Of a stretch of DNA of 64,000 nucleotides, positions 55,914-64,000 are shown piece after piece. This stretch comes from Viola odorata (taxonomy: Eukaryota > Streptophyta > Magnoliopsida > Malpighiales > Violaceae). Both the position numbers and the translations under genes were made by a program. Positions within the stretch are counted from its first letter, which is position 1. Every line of letters begins with the position of its first letter. The DNA is taken from the NCBI GenBank assembly GCA_963691705.1, contig OY829537.1, forward strand, positions 37,575,514-37,639,513, read 5' to 3'. Below the pieces are notes generated by a model. The model saw only the letters and a program-made list of their open reading frames with translations. It made no database searches and was not told where the DNA came from.

Positions 55914-56952
55914 TGATATGATCCAGCCTAGTGTAAGTAAGTCGAATGATATATGGAGCTTGAGGAGGATCTAGCCGATGGAGTTAACAACAAGGTTCGA
56001 ATAAAAGAGCGGAAGATTTACACACAAGACACGGATTTGCAGCGGAAAAATAGAGTAGAAAGGAAGAAACAAAGTACCCGGAATGTTGATTGTTGTTAGA
56101 TGGACAAAATGGACGTAAAGAACAAATGCACCACTTGATAAGCTCAAACCAATCCAGCAGACAAAGCTTCAAATATATTTAAGTCACCAAACTTGTTACA
56201 AATTCGATTACAAAGATTTCCCGGAGGAAGATCGGGAGGAGTGTTCTCTACTCAAGCGATCTTTCTCCAAGAAGGATTGAAGAGTTTAGGGACCTAGGTG
56301 ATAGATTAAGGAGTGCTCTCAACTTACAAATATCACTCAAAGTCTAAAACTACTTAAGAAAATGAAACAAAGTGCTATTTATACAAGTAGGCAAAATAGG
56401 CTTGGAAGCCCCAAATTCGGCACCAGAAAAGACTCTGACGTGATTCACGTTAAGGGCTAAACGTGAATCACGTTAGCCAAAAATGCCTAACCGTGATCAC
56501 GGTTAGTCCTTACCGTGATCCACAAAACTCAAATAACATCCGAAGGTAGCGTGATTCACGGTTAAGGACGAACCGTGATCACGTTACCCAAAACTCTCCT
56601 GGCGTGATTCACGGTTAGGAAGAACCGTGAATCACGGTAAGATACCCAAATATCAGCTCCCCACATCAGAAGGTAGCGTGATTCACGGTTAGGACGAACC
56701 GTGATCACGTTACCCAAAACTGTCCTGGCGTGATTCACGGTTAGGACAAACCGTGATCACGGTAAGGACTCTTCTTTGGTTCGATGGAAAATCACATAGG
56801 CCGGCTTTTCCTTGACTTGGGTGGGTCCTTTCTCTCTCATTTTGCCTTCCAACCATAAGGACAAACCTCTTGCCTTGCTTCGTGTGATCGGACATTGAGG
56901 GTACACATCTTGAGTGTCGATAAGGGTGTTGGGAGGGTCCGGGATCATATCA
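55914..56952 (-). repeat. 3' LTR of G4
   Basis: TGATAT to ATATCA, TATAAATA box on the minus strand at 56376-56383. Contains the palindrome array 56438-56762 in its U3, and the last 65 codons of gag-pol. Confidence 0.95.
56438..56762. repeat. Palindrome array in G4 U3 (3' LTR copy)
   Basis: Twelve units of CGTGATTCACG, CGTGAATCACG or CCGTGATCACGG (one degenerate) in 325 bp, arranged as inverted pairs joined by GGTTAGGACGAACC-like spacers. It lies between the TATA box and the LTR start, so in U3. The gag-pol stop codon (56757-56759) is inside the last unit. Confidence 0.9.
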
Positions 56953-59900
56953 ACTCCTTCCCCTTCGAAAGGATTCGTCCTCGAATCCATTTCTTGAGGG
57001 TCTTCTTCATCTTCGGGGTAGAAAGACAGATCATTAACATTGAAGGTATGGCTGATTCCCCCATATTCCCTTGGAAGATCTAGGACATAGGCGTTGGCGT
57101 CAATGCGACGGATAATTTGAAAAGGCCCGTCTCCTCTTGGACTTAGCTTGTTTTGGTGTTCACGTGGAAATCGGTTCTTGCTCCAGTGAAGCCACACCCA
57201 TTGATCCTGTTCAAAGGAAGTAGGGACCTTGCCCTTATTGCGCTTGGCCACTGCTTTTTCGTTCATACTCTCAATATTTTTGCGGACTTGCTCATGGAGT
57301 TTCTTAACAGCTGTAGCCTTGGAACTACCATCTACACACTTAAGAGAACTCAAAGGCAAAGGTGAGAGATCAAGAGGGGTCAGGGGTTTGAACCCGTAAA
57401 CCACCTCAAAAGGAGAAAACCCGATGGATGTATGATAAGCATTATTGTAGGCAAATTCAGCAAATGCAATGCAATCCTCCCATTTCACTCCATGTTTAGC
57501 AATCATTATACGAAGTAATGAGCCTAAAGTTCTATTCACCACCTCCGTTTGGCCATCCGTTTGAGGGTGACACGTGGTGGAGAAGAGAAGTTTAGTCCCC
57601 AACTTCGCCCAAAGAGTCCGCCAAAAATGACTCAAAAACTTGGTGTCCTTATCACTCACAATACTCTTAGGCATTCCATGTATTCTTACCACATGTTGGA
57701 AAAATAAAGAGGCAATATGTGTAGCATCATGAGTTTTCGAACATGGTATAAAATGTGCCATTTTGGAAAATCGATCCACCACAACAAAGATAGAATCATG
57801 GCCATTCGTAGACTTAGGCAAACCCAAAACAAAATCCATAGATAAATCTACCCATGGGTGTTGTGCAACAGGTAGAGGCATATAGATAGCATGATGTTTA
57901 GATTTGGATTTGGCAAGTTTACAAGCAATGCACCGATTCACAATGTTAGCCACATCTACTTTCATTCGCGGCCAATAGAAATGAGATTTTAAAGCATGCA
58001 ACGTTTTGGTGATGCCAAAGTGACCACTTAAAGCTCCTCCATGAGCTTCCAACACAAGTAGTTCTCTAACATTAGAACGGGGCACACACAATTTATCATA
58101 CTTGAACAAATAATTATCATGCCTAAAGAAATGCGTATGTGATCCATGTGCACATGCTGCATATATGTCACAAAAATCCTCATCATTCTCATACAATTCA
58201 ATTAAATGTGAAAACCTAAATAGTTGTGCATCAAGAGAGTTCAAGAGAGCGTACCTTCGCGAGAGTGCGTCGGCCACCACGTTCTCCTTGCCTTGCTTGT
58301 ACTTGATGGTGTAGGGAAATGCCTCAATGAATTCCATCCATTTGGCGTGGCGTTTGTTCAACTTGGCTTGGCCTTGAAGGAACTTCAAACTTAAGTGGTC
58401 GGTGTGGATGACAAACTGATTTGGCAGCAAGTAATGTTCCCACACCATGAGTGTTCTTACTAAGGCATATAGCTCCCTATCATACGTGGAGTAGTTGAGC
58501 TGGGCACCGCTGAGTTTCTCACTAAAGTATGCAATGGGTCGTCCCTCTTGAGTTAGGACAGCTCCTATGCCTATGCCACTTGCATCACACTCTAACTCGA
58601 AAGCCTTGTTAAAGTTGGGTAAGGCTAACACCGGAGATTGCATAAGTCTCTCCTTGAGTTCCTTGAAAGCTGCCTCTTGTCGACTTCCCCACTCAAAAGT
58701 TACATGTTTCTTGGTGAGCTCATTGAGGGGAGCAGCTATGGTTGAGAAGTTTGGTACAAATCGACGATAAAAACTCGCGAGACCATGGAAGGATCTCACT
58801 TCGCTAGCACTCTTAGGATTAGGCCACTCTCTAATGGCCTTCACCTTTTCCTCATCAACCTGTACGCCATCTATACTCACAACAAAGCCAAGAAAATGTA
58901 CTCTATCCAAGCACAATTCACACTTAGAAAGTTTAGCATATAATTGATGTGCACGCAAAGTGTCAAGTATGGTGCGCAGGTGATTCACATGTTGTTCAAG
59001 AGAAGGACTATACACAAGGATATCATCAAAATACACAACAACATATTTTCCTATGAATTCTCGCAGCACATAATTCATCAATCTCATAAAAGTGCTAGGG
59101 GCATTGGATAAACCAAAAGGCATTACCATCCATTCATACAAACCATGTTTGGTTTTGAAGGCTGTTTTCCACTCGTCGCCCTCGTGCATTCGGATTTGGT
59201 GGTAACCACTCATGAGGTCAATCTTGGAATAGACCGTACTCCCACTTAGCTCATCAAGCATGTCATCAAGGCGGGGTATGGGGTGTCGATATCTCACTGT
59301 GATCTTATTGACGGCGCGACAGTCCACACACATCCTCCATGTCCCATCTTTCTTTGGTACAAGTAGTACGGGTACAGCACAAGGGGACATACTCTCCCTA
59401 ATGAAACCTTTACTCAACAACTCCTCGACTTGCTTTTGGAGCTCTTTTGTCTCCTCGGGGTTGCATCGATAGGCTGGTCTATTCGGTATAGCAGCACCGG
59501 GTACAAGATCTATCTTGTGTTCTATACCGCGGATGGGAGGAAGACCACTAGGCATCTCGGATGGAAACACATCATCAAATTCCTGCAAAAGGGAAACAAT
59601 TGGACTTGGTAGAGAAGAAATGGGGTTAGTGGCAGCATTCAAACAATATGGCTTGTACTGAAGCACAAGGCACACTTTGTTAGTGACAAGGGCTTGCCTC
59701 ACATCCTTACCCCTCGCTACCACACTCAACTGTTTTGGCTCACTCTCTCTACCATGCTTACTTTTGTCATGGCGTGTATTCAGCTCTCCTCTTACTTTCT
59801 TCTCTCCTCTCTTCTCTTGGGAGCTACACTCACTTTCCCTCAAGATACCATGCTTACTTTTTTCATGGCTGGTTCTTTCCTCTTTCGCACAACTTACTTT

Positions 59901-61994
59901 CTTCTCTCCTCTCTTGTCTCTCATCTTCCTCATTAACTGAAATTCTGCACTTGCTTTTGCCATGTGCATTTGATCTTCCCGGACTTGTATAGGAGTGAGT
60001 GGAAAAAAGCTGAACTTCTTCCCACGGTAAGTGAGATGAAGCTTGTTAGTCCGACCACCATGGACTACCCACCTATCAAATTGCCATGGCCGACCAAGAA
60101 TGAGGTGACTCGCGTCCATGGGAACCACATCACACAATCGTTCATCCTCATAACCACCCATCTTAAGAGCTACAAGAACTTGCTCTTTTACCTTCACTTC
60201 CCCATCATCATTAAACCAATGCAAAGAGTAAGGATTGGGATGTGGGGTTGTAGGCAAGCCAAGTTTCAAGACTAAGAGATGGCTTGCTACATCCACCACA
60301 CTCCCATTATCAACAATAAGCGAAACAATTTTACCTTTGACTTCACACCGTGAGTGAAAAAGGTTCTCCCGTTGCTCTTCATGGATATCCTCCTCCTTTG
60401 TTTGAGCACTCATGCTCCTCCTCACAACCAAGGTCATAGGGGCTGTCGGAACCACTTCTTCTTCACTACTTCCAGTTTCTTCTTCTTTCATTCCATCCTC
60501 TTCTTCCATCTCATCATCACTTTCAGTTTCATAGTTACCCTCACGGATGATCACTATTCGTCGGTTGGGACACTCGGATGCAATGTGACCTCTTCCTTGG
60601 CATCGATAACATTGGATGTTCGATGAGAATCTCTTAGGCTGATTTGGATTGGTAGTGGGTGTGTTAGGGGTCTGTTTTGGCGGAGGATTAGGGGTGTTAC
60701 TCTTGGAGTAAGGTGTGTATGGTTTTGGGTTGGGGTTCACTATTTTGGAATCTTTTTGGTTGGGTTGGTCTTTAGGGTAGGATTTCCATGGTGTTTTTGG
60801 GGTGGAAGAGTAGGTTTGGGCAGTGTTTCGGCTAGTGTAAGGTTTCTTCTTGGTGGACTCGTATGCTTCCACCTTTAAGGCATAATGGAGCACAGGTTCC
60901 AAGTGATCAAGCTCCTTCAACTCAAGCTTATACCGAATCCGTTCATTGAGGCCATTGAGGAATCGAGACATAGTGACTTCTTCACTTTCGTCGGTTTCGG
61001 TTTTGATAAGAAGTTCCTCTAGCTCATTGAAATACTCACCCACGGACTTGGAACCTTGCTTGAGACCTTGTAACTTGTTTTGCAAGTCACGTTTGTGGTT
61101 GGCGGGCACAAACCTTGCCCTCATTACCCTCTTCATTTCTTCCCAATCCTGAATGGCATCCTCTTCCCCTCTATTTTTGCAAACCTTATCCCACCAACTA
61201 ACCACATAATCATCAAATTCCATAGCAGCTAGCTTGACTCTCTTCTCATCCGAATACCGGTGACAATTAAAAATACGCTGAATTTTTCCTTCCCATTTGA
61301 GGTACTCCGAAGGATCAGTAGTGCCTCTAAAGGCAGGAATTTGCACTTTAATGCCACTCAACTTGTCATCAACCTTCTGTTCTTGTGTAGCCTCAAAATG
61401 CCTTCCAAACTGAAATGTGGGATTTCGTTGTCGCCTACCCCTATTGGACTGTGGAGGCTCTTCAAACTCTTCACCATCACTCTCACAAGGTTCCTCATAG
61501 TATCCATGTGTGTTATGAGGTGTGGTTTTAGCATGATAGTGAGGAATTAGGGGTCGACTATTCGATGCTTGGAGGTCCCTTCGGTTAAGGTTGGCATCGT
61601 CATACTTCCTTCGGATGGACTTCATTTGCTCCTCAGATATGGGTACCTTAAGAGGGGGTGGGACTGGTTTTCGGGTCTCCGTGGTGAGGCAGCTAGGGAA
61701 GCCACGGCTGGCCACCCCTTTGAACTTGGCCTTTAAAGGATCATGCACCTCATCACTGTCAAGGTAACCCTCCTCTTCGGTCTCACAAACAACATGCTCC
61801 TCTTGGGAACCTTTAGGGGGCTTAGGAGGAAGCTCCCTTGGGGTTACCGGGGATTTGATACTCCCCTCTAACAAGGTGAGACGTGCCTCGGTTCGGTCAG
61901 CAGTAGCCTTCAAAGAGGCCAAGGCAGCAAGGACTTGCTCTAGTGCCTCGGCACTTCTACTACTACTAGAATGAGGCCTACTTTGGTCGGACAT
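56757..61994 (-). CDS. gag-pol: G4 gag-pol polyprotein, 1745 aa, intact
   Basis: One frame, no stop. Gag core about 210-375 (IPAFRGTTDPSEYLKWE, SWWDKV); CCHC knuckle 462-475; protease with VDNGS about 560-565 and LILGRPWQFDR about 650; RT about 830-1015 with YFDD 988-991; RNase H about 1100-1245 with Asp in CDASG, Glu in DRELYAL, Asp in HTDH and in VADALSR; integrase zinc finger 1318-1357 (H, H, CIAC), core Asp 1387, Asp 1448, Glu 1484 (36 apart); GPF at 1622-1624. No chromodomain is visible after it; codons from about 1681 lie inside the LTR and end after a TRSKA motif. Gag and pol share one frame, so no frameshift is needed. All catalytic residues I can check are present. Confidence 0.95.
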   Translation of the reverse strand: MSDQSRPHSSSSRSAEALEQVLAALASLKATADRTEARLTLLEGSIKSPVTPRELPPKPPKGSQEEHVVCETEEEGYLDSDEVHDPLKAKFKGVASRGFPSCLTTETRKPVPPPLKVPISEEQMKSIRRKYDDANLNRRDLQASNSRPLIPHYHAKTTPHNTHGYYEEPCESDGEEFEEPPQSNRGRRQRNPTFQFGRHFEATQEQKVDDKLSGIKVQIPAFRGTTDPSEYLKWEGKIQRIFNCHRYSDEKRVKLAAMEFDDYVVSWWDKVCKNRGEEDAIQDWEEMKRVMRARFVPANHKRDLQNKLQGLKQGSKSVGEYFNELEELLIKTETDESEEVTMSRFLNGLNERIRYKLELKELDHLEPVLHYALKVEAYESTKKKPYTSRNTAQTYSSTPKTPWKSYPKDQPNQKDSKIVNPNPKPYTPYSKSNTPNPPPKQTPNTPTTNPNQPKRFSSNIQCYRCQGRGHIASECPNRRIVIIREGNYETESDDEMEEEDGMKEEETGSSEEEVVPTAPMTLVVRRSMSAQTKEEDIHEEQRENLFHSRCEVKGKIVSLIVDNGSVVDVASHLLVLKLGLPTTPHPNPYSLHWFNDDGEVKVKEQVLVALKMGGYEDERLCDVVPMDASHLILGRPWQFDRWVVHGGRTNKLHLTYRGKKFSFFPLTPIQVREDQMHMAKASAEFQLMRKMRDKRGEKKVSCAKEERTSHEKSKHGILRESECSSQEKRGEKKVRGELNTRHDKSKHGRESEPKQLSVVARGKDVRQALVTNKVCLVLQYKPYCLNAATNPISSLPSPIVSLLQEFDDVFPSEMPSGLPPIRGIEHKIDLVPGAAIPNRPAYRCNPEETKELQKQVEELLSKGFIRESMSPCAVPVLLVPKKDGTWRMCVDCRAVNKITVRYRHPIPRLDDMLDELSGSTVYSKIDLMSGYHQIRMHEGDEWKTAFKTKHGLYEWMVMPFGLSNAPSTFMRLMNYVLREFIGKYVVVYFDDILVYSPSLEQHVNHLRTILDTLRAHQLYAKLSKCELCLDRVHFLGFVVSIDGVQVDEEKVKAIREWPNPKSASEVRSFHGLASFYRRFVPNFSTIAAPLNELTKKHVTFEWGSRQEAAFKELKERLMQSPVLALPNFNKAFELECDASGIGIGAVLTQEGRPIAYFSEKLSGAQLNYSTYDRELYALVRTLMVWEHYLLPNQFVIHTDHLSLKFLQGQAKLNKRHAKWMEFIEAFPYTIKYKQGKENVVADALSRRYALLNSLDAQLFRFSHLIELYENDEDFCDIYAACAHGSHTHFFRHDNYLFKYDKLCVPRSNVRELLVLEAHGGALSGHFGITKTLHALKSHFYWPRMKVDVANIVNRCIACKLAKSKSKHHAIYMPLPVAQHPWVDLSMDFVLGLPKSTNGHDSIFVVVDRFSKMAHFIPCSKTHDATHIASLFFQHVVRIHGMPKSIVSDKDTKFLSHFWRTLWAKLGTKLLFSTTCHPQTDGQTEVVNRTLGSLLRIMIAKHGVKWEDCIAFAEFAYNNAYHTSIGFSPFEVVYGFKPLTPLDLSPLPLSSLKCVDGSSKATAVKKLHEQVRKNIESMNEKAVAKRNKGKVPTSFEQDQWVWLHWSKNRFPREHQNKLSPRGDGPFQIIRRIDANAYVLDLPREYGGISHTFNVNDLSFYPEDEEDPQEMDSRTNPFEGEGVDMIPDPPNTLIDTQDVYPQCPITRSKARGLSLWLEGKMREKGPTQVKEKPAYVIFHRTKEESLP
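56953..56965 (-). promoter_or_regulatory. Polypurine tract of G4
   Basis: AAGGGGAAGGAGT on the minus strand, directly before the 3' LTR and inside the pol frame. Confidence 0.85.
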
Positions 61995-62885
61995 TGTAAC
62001 AAGAACAATACCTGCACACTCAACAAACGTTAGTAGAAAAAGCTCTCCCTCACGTGTTTGAACACTCGTGTTTGATCACTCGAAAAAAAAAAAGATGTTC
62101 TCCCAAACGCTCAACAACTCCCTTTCACAATCTTGTTCACCACACAACTTCTTGTAGCAAATAACTTATGATTCTAGTCAAGCATTTGTTCATTTCCATC
62201 CTTGCAATCAACAAGAGAAAACACAAGAAAGAAGGACACACTGTGGAGGGAAAAGAAGTTGGACAGAAAACTCAAAAGAATAAAAGACTCAAAAGGATTT
62301 TAGTTTAGGACTTAAAGAAAAGACTTGATGAAAAAGACTTGTCCTTTTTCTCTTTGTTTTTTTTTTTTTTAAAAGGAGTTTAGGACTCAAGTCTTAAACT
62401 AGGTTTAGGACTTAGACAAACTCAAAAGGACTGCTGGACACAAGGAGAGATGGACGTGGATCAAGGGACAAGGACTCTACCTAAGTGAATATTCTTTCTT
62501 GAGAATTAGAATGTTTGCCACTTGTGAGAATATTTGTTCTTTGGTTGGCCACTATGGTGTAGTAAATTAATATTTTAAAGGGAAACAACTTGACTTCAAT
62601 TAATTGGAAGATTTTTGAATCAAAGTTTTCCTATTTCATTCAAATTTTTGCATGAACACCAAGAACTCAAAGATGAACACCAAGAACTCACTTATCAGAT
62701 TTTGATATTTAAAGCTAGCAAAAGTTGGCATAACATTCACACATATTATCACTTGATTTTGGCAGCAATACTCGACACTTTTGACACAAGACAATCAAGA
62801 AAACGAAATTGGACAACAAGAGCATATATGGTTCAGACAAAGGTGACAACGAAGAAGAACACAAGTAAACTCCAAGGCGCCAAAA
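61995..62885 (-). other. G4 leader
   Basis: 0.9 kb between primer-binding site and gag ATG. AT-rich with repeated gactcaa/ggact strings (62280-62420) and a T-run. No gene supported. Confidence 0.6.
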
Positions 62886-62897
62886 GCTCCGCTACCA
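62886..62897 (-). promoter_or_regulatory. Primer-binding site of G4
   Basis: TGGTAGCGGAGC on the minus strand, two bases from the 5' LTR. Confidence 0.8.
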
Positions 62898-62899
62898 CT

Positions 62900-63938
62900 T
62901 GATATGATCCAGCCTAGTGTAAGTAAGCCGAATGATATATGGAGCTTGAGGAGGATCTAGCCGATGGAGTTAACAACAAGGTTCGAATAAAAGAGCGGAA
63001 GATTTACACACAAGACACGGATTTGCAGCGGAAAAATAGAGTAGAAAGGAAGAAACAAAGTACCCGGAATGTTGATTGTTGTTAGATGGACAAAATGGAC
63101 GTAAAGAACAAATGCACCACTTGATAAGCTCAAACCAATCCAGCAGACAAAGCTTCAAATATATTTAAGTCACCAAACTTGTTACAAATTCGATTACAAA
63201 GATTTCCCGGAGGAAGATCGGGAGGAGTGTTCTCTACTCAAGCGATCTTTCTCCAAGAAGGATTGAAGAGTTTAGGGACCTAGGTGATAGATTAAGGAGT
63301 GCTCTCAACTTACAAATATCACTCAAAGTCTAAAACTACTTAAGAAAATGAAACAAAGTGCTATGTATACAAGTAGGCAAAATAGGCTTGGAAGCCCCAA
63401 ATTCGGCACCAGAAAAGACGCTGACGTGATTCACGTTAAGGGCTAAACGTGAATCACGTTAGCCAAAAATGCCTAACCGTGATCACGGTTAGTCCTTACC
63501 GTGATCCACAAAACTCAAATAACATCCGAAGGTAGCGTGATTCACGGTTAAGGACGAACCGTGATCACGTTACCCAAAACTCTCCTGGCGTGATTCACGG
63601 TTAGGAAGAACCGTGAATCACGGTAAGATACCCAAATATCAGCTCCCCACATCAGAAGGTAGCGTGATTCACGGTTAGGACGAACCGTGATCACGTTACC
63701 CAAAACTGTCCTGGCGTGATTCACGGTTAGGACAAACCGTGATCACGGTAAGGACTCTTCTTTGGTTCGATGGAAAATCACATAGGCCGGCTTTTCCTTG
63801 ACTTGGGTGGGTCCTTTCTCTCTCATTTTGCCTTCCAACCATAAGGACAAACCTCTTGCCTTGCTTCGTGTGATCGGACATTGAGGGTACACATCTTGAG
63901 TGTCGATAAGGGTGTTGGGAGGGTCCGGTATCATATTA
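62900..63938 (-). repeat. 5' LTR of G4
   Basis: Differs from the 3' LTR at about five sites. Two matter: the TATA box reads TATACATA (63362-63369) instead of TATAAATA, and the terminal TGATAT of the minus strand reads TAATAT. The palindrome array is complete at 63424-63748. Confidence 0.95.
63424..63748. repeat. Palindrome array in G4 U3 (5' LTR copy)
   Basis: Same twelve units as 56438-56762, apparently identical by eye. This copy lies ahead of the promoter that would drive the element. Confidence 0.9.
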
Positions 63939-64000
63939 GGTGTACTGGGGGAACAAGGCCTTCAGCGTCTGCGTCTGGATGCTTAGCGCCGTCTAGATTA
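63939..64000 (-). pseudogene. gag: A3 gag, right of G4
   Basis: Begins with the ggtgt duplication of G4 and continues the A3 gag or its leader to the window edge. Too short for more. Confidence 0.55.

Larger units (their letters stand above)
55914..63938 (-). mobile_element. G4: young, coding-intact CRM-like element (8.0 kb)
   Basis: 1039-bp LTRs at 55914-56952 (3') and 62900-63938 (5'), flanked by ggtgt (55909-55913, 63939-63943). About five LTR differences (0.5%); at the assumed rate above, about 0.2 million years. Primer-binding site, polypurine tract and a 1745-codon gag-pol are all present. It is inserted in the gag of A3. Confidence 0.95.
26243..64000 (-). mobile_element. A3: Athila-like host element, split by a solo LTR, E1 and G4
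   Basis: Pieces on the minus strand: 63939-64000 and 55913-54479 gag, 54478-53593 protease, then E1 (30481-53592), 30480-29854 RT first half, then a solo LTR, 28245-27181 RT second half and RNase H, 27180-26243 integrase. Target duplications of E1 (gcaag) and G4 (ggtgt) let the pieces be rejoined. Its LTRs are not seen: the 5' end is beyond 64000 and the 3' end is cut by A2. Confidence 0.8.

Noticed and set aside
56438..56762. CRISPR-like array in G4 LTR
   Set aside because: Units are short palindromes without equal, unique spacers, lie in an LTR and are present twice because LTRs are duplicated; the genome is a plant.
56757..61994. A chromodomain at the G4 pol C-terminus
   Set aside because: After GPF the text is short, acidic and then LTR-encoded; I see no aromatic cage or W-E-P-type chromodomain motif.

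Overview
This is plant nuclear DNA made entirely of nested LTR retrotransposons. I see no host gene, rRNA, tRNA gene, CRISPR array or bacterial signature. The elements belong to Ty3/gypsy lineages of seed plants: Tat (an extra archaeal-type RNase H after the pol RNase H), Athila (primer-binding site complementary to the tRNA-Asp-type 3' end, plus the characteristic Athila RT and integrase text), and chromovirus/CRM-like elements (WW-containing gag, zinc knuckle, GPF motif after integrase, pol tail running into the LTR). Species cannot be told from the sequence. The density and nesting suggest heterochromatin, probably pericentromeric.

Layout, left to right. 1-3190: the 3' end of a Tat element (Tat-A, sense +) with antisense genes and its 3' LTR. 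It sits inside 3191-9808, a minus-strand CRM-like element (G1). G1 sits inside the gag of 9809-12253, another minus-strand element (G2), which sits in the RT of 12254-15223, an Athila-like fragment (A1). 15224-26242: a second Athila-like element (A2), abutting A1 at a deletion junction and interrupted by an internally deleted element G3 (18663-23326, target duplication ataag). 26243-64000: a third Athila-like element (A3) that hosts everything further right: a solo LTR (28246-29853), element E1 (30481-53592, duplication gcaag) and element G4 (55914-63938, duplication ggtgt). E1 in turn carries E2, a nearly complete Tat element (35385-50569, duplication ttagg).

The two most informative elements are E2 and G4. 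E2 has sense gag-pro and pol (36131-41895), then a six-unit minisatellite, then four genes on the opposite strand (42854-49811). Two of these (B and A) are paralogues that need GT-AG introns of 66-73 bp to stay in frame. Each antisense gene has an AT-rich TATA-like box or weaker AT-rich tract upstream, and a 22-bp motif recurs beside the two small genes. The same gene order is visible, more decayed, in Tat-A. Nearly every break in E2 is a stop explained by one C-to-T change, the pattern of methylated-cytosine decay.

G4 is the youngest insertion. Its 1039-bp LTRs differ at about five sites, and it has one uninterrupted 1745-codon gag-pol frame on the minus strand. Its LTR U3 carries a dense array of GTGATTCAC/GTGATCAC palindromes. 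The older elements are all broken by stops, frameshifts, deletions or later insertions.
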